From Flavobacterium sp. GSB-24 (lineage in GTDB: Bacteria > Bacteroidota > Bacteroidia > Flavobacteriales > Flavobacteriaceae), in NCBI RefSeq assembly GCF_027924665.1, contig NZ_AP027043.1, positions 2,356,001-2,420,000 on the forward strand: a stretch of 64,000 nucleotides of DNA, in the 5' to 3' direction. The position numbers were made by a program, and so were the translations under genes. Of the stretch, positions 45,512 to 53,853 are shown piece by piece. How positions within the stretch are numbered: position 1 is the stretch's first letter; each line of letters starts with the position of its first letter. The notes beneath the pieces are model-generated. The model had not been told where the DNA came from, did no database searches, and was given only the letters and a program-made list of their open reading frames with translations.

Positions 45512-45907
45512 TTAAGAATGATGTACAGCCGAATTATCTACAGTAATTACTTTTAAAGTTTTTATACCTGCCGGTAATTCCCAATCTACTTCGTCATTTT
45601 CTTTAAAACCAATAATAGCAACACTTAAAGGAGCTAGAATTGAGATCTTAGATTGCTTTACATCTGCAGCAGAAGGTAAAACGATTTGAATTTTCATTTG
45701 TTTATTGGCTTTTACATCTTCAATCGTTACAAAAGAATTGATCCTGATAACGGTACTGTCAAGTTCGCTTTCTTTGCTTATAACAGCACGATCTAATTCT
45801 TGCGAAAGTTGATTGGCTTCTTTAGTATTTGTTGAATTTTTACTTTTTAAAATCAATTCTCTTAAAAATTGATAATCTGATTTACAGAAAGTGGGTGTTG
45901 GTTTCAT
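45512..45907 (-). CDS. GreA/GreB-family (Rnk-like) protein
   Basis: The 131-residue protein has a short N-terminal helical region (YQFLRELILKSKNSTNTKEANQLSQELDRAVI) and a GreA/GreB C-terminal domain (VTIEDVKANKQMKIQIVLPSAADVKQSKISILAPLSVAIIGFKENDEVDWELPAG). It lacks the long coiled coil of true GreA, so it is more like Rnk, a regulator that binds RNA polymerase. The precise action is unknown. Confidence 0.8.
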   Translation of the reverse strand: MKPTPTFCKSDYQFLRELILKSKNSTNTKEANQLSQELDRAVISKESELDSTVIRINSFVTIEDVKANKQMKIQIVLPSAADVKQSKISILAPLSVAIIGFKENDEVDWELPAGIKTLKVITVDNSAVHHS

Positions 45908-46288
45908 ATCTATATTGAATTTATTGTTATACTATTTGAAATGATTTTCTTCTTTTGTATTTTTTAAAAAACTGTTTGTTTCTCAGTTCATGAGAAAGAG
46001 AAAAATTTTAAATGTTTAATTTGAAAAACAAAAAGATATCTGAACAAAATTGATTTTGTCAAATAAATAGATGTTTAAGTTTGATGTAATCCTCCGTCAG
46101 AAAGAAGAAATTGAAATAGACGGAGGCCTAATTAATAAAGGCCTTATTATGCGAAATAATTACAGCAGGTAGTGGTTCTCCAGAAAAGGAAAACAACTTT
46201 GCAGGCGCTGTAAATGGTATTCTATTTCCCATAAGGATAATTAAATTGATCAGCAAAGATAGATAATCTTTTTGAATTTAGTGAGGTT
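45908..46288. other. 381-bp gap with two hairpins, no convincing gene
   Basis: CCTCCGTC at 46091-46098 pairs with GACGGAGG at 46119-46126. GGCCT at 46125-46129 pairs with AGGCC at 46139-46143, so two adjacent hairpins share bases. A 34-codon minus frame (46128-46232) begins MGNRIPFTAPAKLFSFSGE, but it matches no family I know. The rest of the gap is AT-rich. Confidence 0.5.
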
Positions 46289-46843
46289 TTACTTCCATTT
46301 AATGCTGCAGCCAATACTTGGTTTTTGCGGTTCCTTTAAACTTCTGTTGTAAATTAAAGCATCTATAGCGCCTCTAAGGTCACTTCCGCTGAGTGAAATT
46401 CCGTTGCCCGGCCTAGAATCGTCAAGCTGTCCGCGGTAAAATAATTTGTCTTGGTTGTCAAATAAATAGAAGTCGGGAGTGCAGGCTGCATTGTATGCTT
46501 TAGCGGTTTCTTGAGTCTCATCATAAAGATAAGGAAAATCAATTTTGTTTTCTATAGCAAATTCTGTCATCAATTCTGGAGAATCCTGCGGATACTTTAC
46601 AGTATCATTGCTGGAAATAGCAACAATGCCGATTCCCTGCACGCGGTAATCATTAGCAATCATTACAACTTCTTTTATAGAATGAATCACAAACGGACAA
46701 TGGTTGCAGATAAACATAACCAAAGTACCTTTAGAACCTTTCAAATCTTCAAATGAAAGCATGTCATTTGAATTAGTGTCCTTTAAATAAAAATCAGGTG
46801 CAATAGTTCCTAAAGGAAGCATTGCGGATGCAGTTTGTGCCAT
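46289..46843 (-). CDS. thioredoxin-fold redoxin (AhpC/TSA-like)
   Basis: The start was set at the ATG at 46843 (MAQTASAMLPLGTIAPDF), giving 184 residues; the longer frame reads hydrophobic sequence with no normal signal cleavage. FEDLKGSKGTLVMFICNHCPFVIHSIKEV contains a CxxC (Cys-Asn-His-Cys) active site. AISSNDTVKYPQDSPELM and YNAACTPDFYLFDN with the cis-Pro are redoxin hallmarks. It likely reduces disulfides or peroxides. Confidence 0.85.
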   Translation of the reverse strand: MAQTASAMLPLGTIAPDFYLKDTNSNDMLSFEDLKGSKGTLVMFICNHCPFVIHSIKEVVMIANDYRVQGIGIVAISSNDTVKYPQDSPELMTEFAIENKIDFPYLYDETQETAKAYNAACTPDFYLFDNQDKLFYRGQLDDSRPGNGISLSGSDLRGAIDALIYNRSLKEPQKPSIGCSIKWK

Positions 46844-46919
46844 TTTTGCAAGATATTTGAATTCCAAAAATAGTTTTAAATATCTGTAAATAAAAGAGCA
46901 CAAGAATAAAAAAATACCC

Positions 46920-46953
46920 AAAGAAGCAGTTAGCTTTATCAGCTTGCTTCTTT
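46920..46953 (-). terminator. weak terminator of haloperoxidase-like gene
   Basis: AAAGAAGC pairs with GCTTCTTT around an 18-nt loop that itself can pair AGCT with AGCT. The following T run on the minus strand is interrupted. It lies 21 bp past the stop at 46974. Confidence 0.5.
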
Positions 46954-46973
46954 GGATGCTTTTTTATATTTTT

Positions 46974-47867
46974 TTATGAATTTAAAAACTGAAGTAAATC
47001 TTCATTTAATTTTTCTTTTTCTGTGTAAAACAGACCGTGAGGAGCGCCTTCGTATTCGATAAAAGTATTATTAGCAATTCCTTCTGCTGCTTTTCTTGAA
47101 GTAAGGTCTATTGGAACAATTTTGTCATCATTTCCATGAATAATCAAAGTTGGAACCTTTACAAAATCAAGTTCATCTCTAAAATCTGTAAACGAAAAAG
47201 ATTCTGCACATTTTAAGGTTGCACGAGGAGATGCAAGCGAACATAATGTTCTATAATATTCTAACAATGGTGTACTGATTGGTTTGTTGATGATATTGAT
47301 TCCAAAGAATGTTTTCCCGAAGTTGTCTACAAAACCAATACGATCTTCTTTAATTGCTGCTGCAGTAGTTTCACTTTTTTCTTTCGGATGCCCGTCCGGG
47401 TTATCGTGAGTTTTTAAAAGGAATGGAATAATAGATGAAATTAAAGCTGCTTTAATAACGCCTTTTCCGCCGTGACGGCTGAAATAACGTACAACTTCGC
47501 CGCCTCCCATTGAGAATCCAACCAGCGTAACGTTTTCTAATTCCAATTGTTCAATGATTTCTTTAAGGTCATCGCTTAAAGTATCATAGTCATAACCATC
47601 CCAAGGCTGAGATGATTTACCAAATCCGCGTCGGTCATAAGCAATAACGCGATAGTTATTTTGTACTAAATGATCAATTTGATATTCCCACATTTCATTA
47701 GAAAGAGGCCAGCCATGAATAAGAATTACTGGTTTTCCCTGACCGTAATCTTTCACATAGAGTCTGACGTTTTGTGCTGTTTCTATATATTTATCTGTAT
47801 GAACCTGTTTTAAATTAGATTCAAAATCTTTTATTGACATGCATGCATTTGGTTCAGTATGTTCCAT
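46974..47867 (-). CDS. alpha/beta-hydrolase (non-haem haloperoxidase-like)
   Basis: The start at 47867 (MEHTEPNACMSIKDF) gives 297 residues; an earlier ATG at 47906 is possible. GQGKPVILIHGWPLSNEMWE is the oxyanion segment and VTLVGFSMGGGEVVRYFS the nucleophile elbow (Ser). TLIIHGNDDKIVPID (Asp) and EGAPHGLFYTEK (His) complete the triad. The pattern is that of cofactor-free chloroperoxidase/perhydrolase. No haem is involved. The true substrate is unknown. Confidence 0.82.
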   Translation of the reverse strand: MEHTEPNACMSIKDFESNLKQVHTDKYIETAQNVRLYVKDYGQGKPVILIHGWPLSNEMWEYQIDHLVQNNYRVIAYDRRGFGKSSQPWDGYDYDTLSDDLKEIIEQLELENVTLVGFSMGGGEVVRYFSRHGGKGVIKAALISSIIPFLLKTHDNPDGHPKEKSETTAAAIKEDRIGFVDNFGKTFFGINIINKPISTPLLEYYRTLCSLASPRATLKCAESFSFTDFRDELDFVKVPTLIIHGNDDKIVPIDLTSRKAAEGIANNTFIEYEGAPHGLFYTEKEKLNEDLLQFLNS

Positions 47868-47997
47868 GTTATATGTTTTTTTACGTGAGTGTATAATTTT
47901 CCTCAAGTAAAATTAGATTGTAAGTAAAAGAAATTGGTTATAGAATTAGGAGGATTAATTACAAAATTAATAGGTTTGTAAGGCTAAATAATTAATA

Positions 47998-48333
47998 ATG
48001 GATTTAACTTGGAATGAATTTGAACGCACCGATATGCGCGTAGGAACTATTATAGAAGTAAATGATTTTCCCGAAGCAAGAAAACCTGCTTTTCAATTAA
48101 CAATCGATTTTGGTTCAGAAATCGGAATTAGAAAATCATCTGCACAAATTACTAAAAGATATCAAAAAGAAGATTTAATAGACCGCCAGATTGTTGCGGT
48201 TGTTAACTTTCCTAAAAAGCAAATTGGAAAATTTATGAGCGAATGTCTAGTTCTGGGTGCAGTAGGCGAGGAGGGAGATGTAATTTTATTAGCACCCGAT
48301 TTTAAAATACCGAATGGATTGCGCATCGGGTAG
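47998..48333 (+). CDS. csaA: CsaA-like tRNA-binding domain protein
   Basis: The 111-residue single-domain OB-fold protein has FERTDMRVGTIIEVNDFPEARKPAFQLTIDFGSEIGIRKSSAQITKRY, the tRNA-binding domain pattern of CsaA. CsaA acts as a chaperone with a proposed export role. KPAFQLTID and VVNFPKKQIGKFMSECLVLGA match the ligand side. It is a solitary gene. Confidence 0.88.
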   Translation: MDLTWNEFERTDMRVGTIIEVNDFPEARKPAFQLTIDFGSEIGIRKSSAQITKRYQKEDLIDRQIVAVVNFPKKQIGKFMSECLVLGAVGEEGDVILLAPDFKIPNGLRIG

Positions 48334-48350
48334 TTTTTTACTCAATATAT

Positions 48351-48495
48351 TTTACCGCAAAGCACGCAAAGTTTTTTTGTAAGTGGTGTTTTTGGAAAAG
48401 GTTAAAGTTCGCAAAGTTTTGTGAACTTTATCGACAAAAACTTTTCAAAAAGCCTTGCGATCTTTGTGTAAATCTCTGCGTGCTTTGCGGTTAAA
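48351..48495. repeat. CCGCAAAG-type palindromic repeat, family B copy 2
   Basis: TTTACCGCAAAGCACGCAAAG at 48351-48371 (21 bp, given in parts) pairs with a CTCTGCG, TGCTTTGCGG, TTAAA arm ending near 48495, with few mismatches. Inner AAGTTCGCAAAG and CTTTGTGTAAA arms add a second hairpin. It fills the gap between convergent csaA and the RBBP9-like gene, just as copy 1 lies between convergent sucC and the DUF1456 gene. Confidence 0.8.
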
Positions 48496-49044
48496 TTAGA
48501 GTTCTGTTTTTTCAATAAGCTTTTTAAGAATCAACTGTCCTTCTTCCCAATATTTTAAATCAGAATCGGAGTTGATGTGGCCTTGCTGACCAACGTTTAC
48601 GAAATCGCTTCCCCATTTTTCGGCGAAGTATTTTTTTCTTTCAAAAGAAGCGTAAGGATCATTTTCGCTGGCCACAACTACAGATGGAAAAGGAAGTTTG
48701 TATAGAGGAATTGGCGAAAAGTTTCTTGTACATTCTGGTGTATGTTCGGGTGAATCTACATCTGCAGGAGCGACTAAAAAAGCTCCAACTATATTTGGAT
48801 TATTGTTTTTTTCTGCCCAGTGTAATACCAGTGAAACTGCTAAACTATGTGCAACTAATATTGTAGGTTTATCGAGTTTTAAAATATTTTCGTTTAATCT
48901 GTCAAGCCATTCTTCGCGAATCGGTTCGTCCCAATTGTCTTGTACAACACGAATTGAGTTTTCGAATTTTTTATGCCAAAAAGTCTGCCAGTGTTTTTCT
49001 CCAGAATCTCCAAGTCCTGGAATAATTAATAGTTGTGTCTCCAT
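48496..49044 (-). CDS. RBBP9/YdeN-type serine hydrolase
   Basis: The 182-residue hydrolase begins LLIIPGLGDSGEKHWQTFWHKKF, the oxyanion Gly-Leu-Gly-Asp-Ser-Gly of the RBBP9/YdeN family. ILVAHSLAVSLVLHW supplies the nucleophile Ser, ASENDPYASF the Asp and GQQGHINSDS the His. Substrate unknown. It follows the larger hydrolase gene by 21 bp and is probably its operon partner. Confidence 0.88.
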   Translation of the reverse strand: METQLLIIPGLGDSGEKHWQTFWHKKFENSIRVVQDNWDEPIREEWLDRLNENILKLDKPTILVAHSLAVSLVLHWAEKNNNPNIVGAFLVAPADVDSPEHTPECTRNFSPIPLYKLPFPSVVVASENDPYASFERKKYFAEKWGSDFVNVGQQGHINSDSDLKYWEEGQLILKKLIEKTEL

Positions 49045-49065
49045 TGCCGTGGATTTATTTAGTTA

Positions 49066-49890
49066 TTATTTTTTAGTTTCTTTAATAATGCGGTTTACTT
49101 CATTAACTAAAAGCGGAAAACCAGGTTCAGTCATTCCGTGGCCATAACCGTCAAGTTCGTAAAGTTTTGTTTGTTTGTGTCCAACCAGTTTCATCATTCT
49201 TGCCATATAGGCGTTTTCTTCATAACGTCCGAGCATTTCTAGTTCACGATCTCCGGTAATTAGCAGCATAGGCGGAGCGTCGGCACGAACGTGGTATAAA
49301 GGTGCAAAAGTGTCAATAGTTGGCTGTTTTTCTGGAATTCCATTTTCTCTCCTAATTTCAAAATGAGTAATACATTGTCCGCTAAACGGAATAAGTCCGG
49401 CGATTTTATCAGCATCTATATTTTCTTTTTGAAGCCATTTTTTGTCCAGACCAATCATCATTCCTAAGTAACCTCCAGCAGAATGTCCAGAAACGAAAAT
49501 CTGAGATTTGTCACCTCCATAATTTGATATATTATTAAAAGTCCAAGCAACCGCCGCTGCCGCATCTTCAATAGCTTTTGCTGCTTTTACTTTTGGCGAT
49601 AATCTGTAATTTACGCCAATAATTGCAAAACCTTTATTTTTTAAGGCTTCTGGAATTTCTTTATTTCCGCCTGTCAGTCCACCGCCGTGAAACCATACGA
49701 TAGTTGCGAATCCAGTTTTGTTTTTAGGATAATAAATATCCAAAACACATCTTTCATTAATGTATTTATCAGATTTATTTAGTGCTGAACTGTAATATTG
49801 AATGTTATTTTTGGTTTCATATTCTACATTCTGTGCAGACAATGAAATTCCGTATAGAAAGAAAGTTAGAAGGATAATTAATTTTTTCAT
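49066..49890 (-). CDS. secreted alpha/beta-hydrolase (BD-FAE-like)
   Basis: The 274-residue protein has a signal peptide (MKKLIILLTFFLYGISLSAQ). DIYYPKNKTGFATIVWFHGGGLTGGNKEIPEAL is the HGGG oxyanion motif, IFVSGHSAGGYLGMMIGLD the GHSAGG elbow. LLITGDRELEML and GYGHGMTEPG give Asp and His. The sequence resembles the bifunctional feruloyl/acetyl esterase type, acting on esterified carbohydrates; activity is inferred. Confidence 0.85.
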   Translation of the reverse strand: MKKLIILLTFFLYGISLSAQNVEYETKNNIQYYSSALNKSDKYINERCVLDIYYPKNKTGFATIVWFHGGGLTGGNKEIPEALKNKGFAIIGVNYRLSPKVKAAKAIEDAAAAVAWTFNNISNYGGDKSQIFVSGHSAGGYLGMMIGLDKKWLQKENIDADKIAGLIPFSGQCITHFEIRRENGIPEKQPTIDTFAPLYHVRADAPPMLLITGDRELEMLGRYEENAYMARMMKLVGHKQTKLYELDGYGHGMTEPGFPLLVNEVNRIIKETKK

Positions 49891-50010
49891 TTTAGTTTGT
49901 TAGAAGTTTTAAGTAAGATGTTAAATGTGAAAGAGAAGCATCTTAAAATTCGTTTGTTTTATTTCACATTTTACAAATCACATTTCACAATAAAATAAAT
50001 ATATAAAAAA

Positions 50011-50037
50011 AGTCCAAAATGCAGAACAAATTGGACT
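50011..50037 (-). terminator. terminator of DUF3276 gene
   Basis: AGTCCAA pairs with TTGGACT across a 13-nt loop and is followed by seven T on the minus strand. It lies 28 bp past the stop. Confidence 0.75.
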
Positions 50038-50064
50038 CGTACTTTATAAAAAGTTTATTTTGAA

Positions 50065-50448
50065 TTAAATATCGTCAAAATCAATATCTGTAAAGCTAGA
50101 TCTTTGGCTTTCAGATTTTTCAGAACTGTATTCTTTCTTAAAATCTTTTTGATGTCTTTCAGAAATTACTTCTTCGCCTTTGTGGTTCAAAACATAAGAT
50201 GTCATTTCTTCTAGTATTTCGGCAAAAGCACTAAAATCTTCTTTGTATAAGTAAATTTTGTGTTTCTTGAAATGAAATGAACCATCTTCCTCAGTAAATT
50301 TTTTGCTTTCGGTAATAGTGATATAGTAATCATCAGCTTTGGTAGCTCTCACATCAAAGAAATAAGTTCTTCTTCCTGCTCGTAATACTTTAGAAAAAAT
50401 CTCTTCTTTTTCTAACATGTCATTTTCTCTCATAATACGTTCTATCAT
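50065..50448 (-). CDS. PUR-alpha-like DUF3276 protein
   Basis: The 127-residue protein carries a PUR repeat: EEIFSKVLRAGRRTYFFDVRATKADDYYITITESKKF, then SFHFKKHKIYLYKEDFSAFAEILEEM. PUR proteins bind single-stranded nucleic acid through such beta-alpha units. The acidic tail (SSFTDIDFDDI) is typical. ATGs at 50433 and 50418 are alternative starts. The gene is widespread and conserved in Bacteroidota, suggesting a core RNA/DNA-binding role. Confidence 0.88.
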   Translation of the reverse strand: MIERIMRENDMLEKEEIFSKVLRAGRRTYFFDVRATKADDYYITITESKKFTEEDGSFHFKKHKIYLYKEDFSAFAEILEEMTSYVLNHKGEEVISERHQKDFKKEYSSEKSESQRSSFTDIDFDDI

Positions 50449-50501
50449 TTTTGGAATTAATAGTACTCAAAAATCATAAAAAATTATCTATTACGCAACA
50501 A

Positions 50502-52280
50502 TTAAAGTAATTCTTTTTCCGAAAGTTGTTTTAAATATAACGATGCGTAATATCCTTCCTGATTTATTAATTGATTATGAGAACCTTGTTGAATGATGCG
50601 GCCATCTTCTAGTATAATAATTTTGTCTGCATTCTTTGCAGATGATACACGATGGCTTACAATTATAGTTGTTTTATCTTTAGAAATTTCAAACAAATTA
50701 TTCAAAATCATTTCTTCTGTTTCGGTATCAACGGCAGACAAACAATCGTCGAAAAGTAAAATAGCAGGGTTCTTAATAATAGCTCTCGCAATAGAAACAC
50801 GCTGTTTCTGTCCGCCCGAAAGTGTGATTCCTCTTTCTCCTAAAATAGTATCATACTGTTTGTTAAACGCAATAATATTATCGTGAACAACAGCATTTTT
50901 AGCAGCTTGGAATACTTCTTCGTCAGTAGCATTTTGATTTCCAAATTTGATATTATTTTTAATAGTATCCGAAAATAGAAAAGCATCCTGAGGCACAATT
51001 CCGATATTATTTCTTAAATCATTTAAATTTAAAGTGCTGATTTCGTTTGCATCAATCCTAAGTTCACCTTCTGTTACATCATACAATCTTGAAATTAAGG
51101 AAAGAATAGTTGATTTTCCAGAACCTGTTTTTCCTAAAATGGCCAGCGTTTCTCCTTTTTTTACCGTAAATGAAACATTTTTTAGAGCTTCAATATTTGT
51201 GTCTTGATAAGTGAAAGAAACATTATCGAAAGTTATAGTTCCTTGAATATCTGATGAATTTTCGTTATTATTTTTAATTTCTGGTTCGATTTTCAAAAAT
51301 TCATTTAGGCGTTTTTGAGAAGCTTCCGCTTCCTGCACCATTGACGAAACCCATCCTAAAGAAGCAACCGGCCAAGTCAGCATATTTACATATAAAATAA
51401 ATTCGGCAATTGTTCCGATATTCGGAATGGTTCCGTTAATATACATTACACCTCCAAAATAGATTACTACTAAATTACTGATTCCGATTAGGGCGATCAT
51501 TAAAGGACCAAATAAAGACTGGACTCTCGCTAAACTTAAACTTTTGCGTTTGCTTTCTTCCGCAAGGTCTACCATATTGTTTTGATGCTGGTTTTCCAAC
51601 GAATAAGCTTTGATGACACGAATTCCAGAAAAGATTTCCTGAGTAAAACTCGAAACTTTTGATAAGTATTGCTGAAAGGTGGTGCTTCGTTTATTGATTT
51701 CTGAACTTAATTTAAAAATACAATATGAAAGTATAGGAAGCGGCAATATAGTATATAAGGTAAGAAGCGGCGAAACATTGTACATATATAGTATAACAAT
51801 CGCGAAACGAATAAATGTATTAATAGTATACATAACTGCAGGCCCGACATACATACGGACTTTTGAAACGTCTTCACTTATTCGGTTCATTAAATCTCCT
51901 GTTCTGTTTTGCTTGTAAAAAGTCTGAGAAAGATTTTCATATTGTCTAAAAACTTCATTTTTTAAATCAAACTCAATATGGCGTGACATTACAATTAAAG
52001 TCTGGCGCATTAAAAAAGTTAAAAATCCAGCTACTATCGTAGTAGCTATGATTAGCAATACGTTATGAATCAAATCTTGTCTGAAAGCTGCAATTACGAC
52101 TTCTGATTTTTGGTCAGTCGGAGATAATTTGTCAAAATTCTCAATAGCGTTTAAAGACTTACTGATTAATTTTGGAGTAAATAACGAAAATATTTGTGCG
52201 ATTATGGTGATTAAAATACCCAGCGAAAAACTGTATTTATACTTAATGAAATATTTGTTTAAATAGCTTAATTCTTTCAT
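50502..52280 (-). CDS. ABC exporter, fused membrane and ATP-binding domains
   Basis: The 592-residue half-transporter has six TM helices (about residues 15-300) and one nucleotide-binding domain. Walker A is GKTGSGKST, the signature LSGGQKQR and Walker B ILLFDDCLSAVDTE (Asp in place of the usual Glu after LLFDD position is Cys-Leu-Ser, with DD present). The H-loop is IIVSHRVSSA. The type resembles MsbA/MDR exporters and must dimerise. Substrate unknown. Confidence 0.9.
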   Translation of the reverse strand: MKELSYLNKYFIKYKYSFSLGILITIIAQIFSLFTPKLISKSLNAIENFDKLSPTDQKSEVVIAAFRQDLIHNVLLIIATTIVAGFLTFLMRQTLIVMSRHIEFDLKNEVFRQYENLSQTFYKQNRTGDLMNRISEDVSKVRMYVGPAVMYTINTFIRFAIVILYMYNVSPLLTLYTILPLPILSYCIFKLSSEINKRSTTFQQYLSKVSSFTQEIFSGIRVIKAYSLENQHQNNMVDLAEESKRKSLSLARVQSLFGPLMIALIGISNLVVIYFGGVMYINGTIPNIGTIAEFILYVNMLTWPVASLGWVSSMVQEAEASQKRLNEFLKIEPEIKNNNENSSDIQGTITFDNVSFTYQDTNIEALKNVSFTVKKGETLAILGKTGSGKSTILSLISRLYDVTEGELRIDANEISTLNLNDLRNNIGIVPQDAFLFSDTIKNNIKFGNQNATDEEVFQAAKNAVVHDNIIAFNKQYDTILGERGITLSGGQKQRVSIARAIIKNPAILLFDDCLSAVDTETEEMILNNLFEISKDKTTIIVSHRVSSAKNADKIIILEDGRIIQQGSHNQLINQEGYYASLYLKQLSEKELL

Positions 52281-52426
52281 TTTTTTAAGAAATATGATAT
52301 AGAATTGATTTGAAATTGTGAATTATTACTAATTAAAATTATAATAAATTGCAATTTAATCAAAACAATTATATTGTAAAATTGTTATTTTAAAGATAAA
52401 AAATTAGCACATGTGTATTTTTTAAT

Positions 52427-52434
52427 TATGTTTG
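52427..52434 (+). promoter_or_regulatory. possible -7 box of dehydrogenase gene
   Basis: TATGTTTG matches TAnnTTTG 50 bp upstream of the ATG at 52485. No TTG at the -33 distance was found. Confidence 0.4.
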
Positions 52435-52484
52435 AGAAGTCTTTTTGACAAATTCATAATTTTAACCTAATTAATACTAGCGCT

Positions 52485-53591
52485 ATGGATGCAACTTTCG
52501 CAACTGGAAAGGAACTTCAAAAAATGGATCCTGTTTTTGGTCAATTATCTTTTGACGATCACGAACAAATTGTATTTTGCAATGACAAAGATACAGGTTT
52601 AAAAGCAATTATTGGTATTCATAATTCGGTTATGGGTCCAGCTTTGGGAGGAACTAGAATGTGGAATTATAACACAGAATGGGAAGCTTTAAATGATGTT
52701 TTACGTCTTTCAAGAGGTATGACTTTTAAATCTGCCATTACTGGACTTAATATTGGGGGAGGTAAAGCTGTTATTATTGGCGATGCTAAAACTCAAAAAA
52801 CACCTGAATTAATGCGTAAGTTTGGTGAATTTGTACATTCATTAAGCGGAAGATATATTACTGCAGAAGATGTCGGAATGGAAACAAAAGACATGGATAC
52901 TGTAAGAGATGTAACGCCTTATGTGACTGGTATTTCTGAAGAAAGAGGCGGGTCTGGAAATCCTTCTCCTGTAACTGCTTACGGAGTTTATTTAGGAATG
53001 AAAGCTGCTGCTAAAAGTCAGTTTGGAACTGACGTTTTAGATGGTAAAAAAGTTTTGGTTCAAGGAATTGGACACGTGGGTGAAACTTTGGTGGAGTATT
53101 TAACTAAAGAAGGAGCTCAGGTAACGATTACTGATATTAATGAAGAAAAATTATATCAAGTTGCTTCAAAATACAATGCAACAATTTATACGGGCGAAGA
53201 TTTATATACAGCAGATGTTGATATCTACGCGCCGTGTGCAATGGGAGCAACAATTAATGATAATACAGTAAACAAAATTAAAGCTAAAGTTATTGCTGGT
53301 GCAGCCAACAATCAATTAGCTGATGAGAATGTTCACGGTGCAAGATTGCAGGAAAGAGGTATTTTATACGCTCCAGATTTCTTAATCAACGCGGGTGGAA
53401 TTATCAATGTTTATGCTGAATTAGCAAACTACGGTAAAGCTGAAATTATGAGTAAAACTGAAAATATCTATAATACTACTTTAGAAATTATAGATTTTGC
53501 AGCTCAAAATAATATGACAACTCATAAAGCGGCTCTTACAATTGCTCAAAACCGTATCGATCAAAGAAGAATCGAGAACGCTGCGAAGTAA
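52485..53591 (+). CDS. Glu/Leu/Phe/Val dehydrogenase, leucine-dehydrogenase type
   Basis: The 368-residue enzyme oxidatively deaminates branched-chain amino acids to 2-oxoacids with NAD. GPALGGTRMWNYNTEWEALNDVLRLSRGMTFKSAITGLNIGGGKAVI contains the substrate-binding and catalytic lysines. VLVQGIGHVGETLVEYL is the NAD Rossmann loop. APDFLINAGGIINVYAEL closes the active site. Length and layout suit leucine dehydrogenase rather than glutamate dehydrogenase (about 450). Exact substrate preference is inferred. Confidence 0.9.
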   Translation: MDATFATGKELQKMDPVFGQLSFDDHEQIVFCNDKDTGLKAIIGIHNSVMGPALGGTRMWNYNTEWEALNDVLRLSRGMTFKSAITGLNIGGGKAVIIGDAKTQKTPELMRKFGEFVHSLSGRYITAEDVGMETKDMDTVRDVTPYVTGISEERGGSGNPSPVTAYGVYLGMKAAAKSQFGTDVLDGKKVLVQGIGHVGETLVEYLTKEGAQVTITDINEEKLYQVASKYNATIYTGEDLYTADVDIYAPCAMGATINDNTVNKIKAKVIAGAANNQLADENVHGARLQERGILYAPDFLINAGGIINVYAELANYGKAEIMSKTENIYNTTLEIIDFAAQNNMTTHKAALTIAQNRIDQRRIENAAK

Positions 53592-53605
53592 TTTTTTATA
53601 GTTTA

Positions 53606-53775
53606 CAGTCTCAGTCTCAGTTTTCAGTTTTTCTGGAAGCTGGGATTTTTTTTTAGTTTTCAGTCGCAGTCGCAGTTTACAGTTTTTTTGAGGACTTCAT
53701 TAGTTAGCTGAATACTGAGACTGAGACTGAGACTGAATACTGCGACCGCGACTGAATACTGCGACTAAAACTAAA
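53606..53775. repeat. CAGTCTCAG tandem-inverted repeat element, family C
   Basis: CAGTCTCAGTCTCAG (53606-53620) and CAGTCGCAGTCGCAG (53661-53675) face CTGAGA units in tandem at 53715-53735 and TGCGACCGCGACTG words at 53741-53754. The CAGTCT/CTGAGA and CAGTCG/CGACTG units can pair as arms of a long hairpin. It lies between the dehydrogenase and nusB genes and encodes nothing. Confidence 0.8.
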
Positions 53776-53817
53776 TACTTTTTTACGATTTAATTTTAAT
53801 ATAAGGATTGAAATTCC

Positions 53818-53825
53818 TAATTTTG
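53818..53825 (+). promoter_or_regulatory. possible -7 box of nusB
   Basis: TAATTTTG matches TAnnTTTG 28 bp before the GTG start of nusB. No correctly spaced TTG is present. Confidence 0.4.
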
Positions 53826-53853
53826 CAGACTAATTTTTAAATGTTCTTACAAG

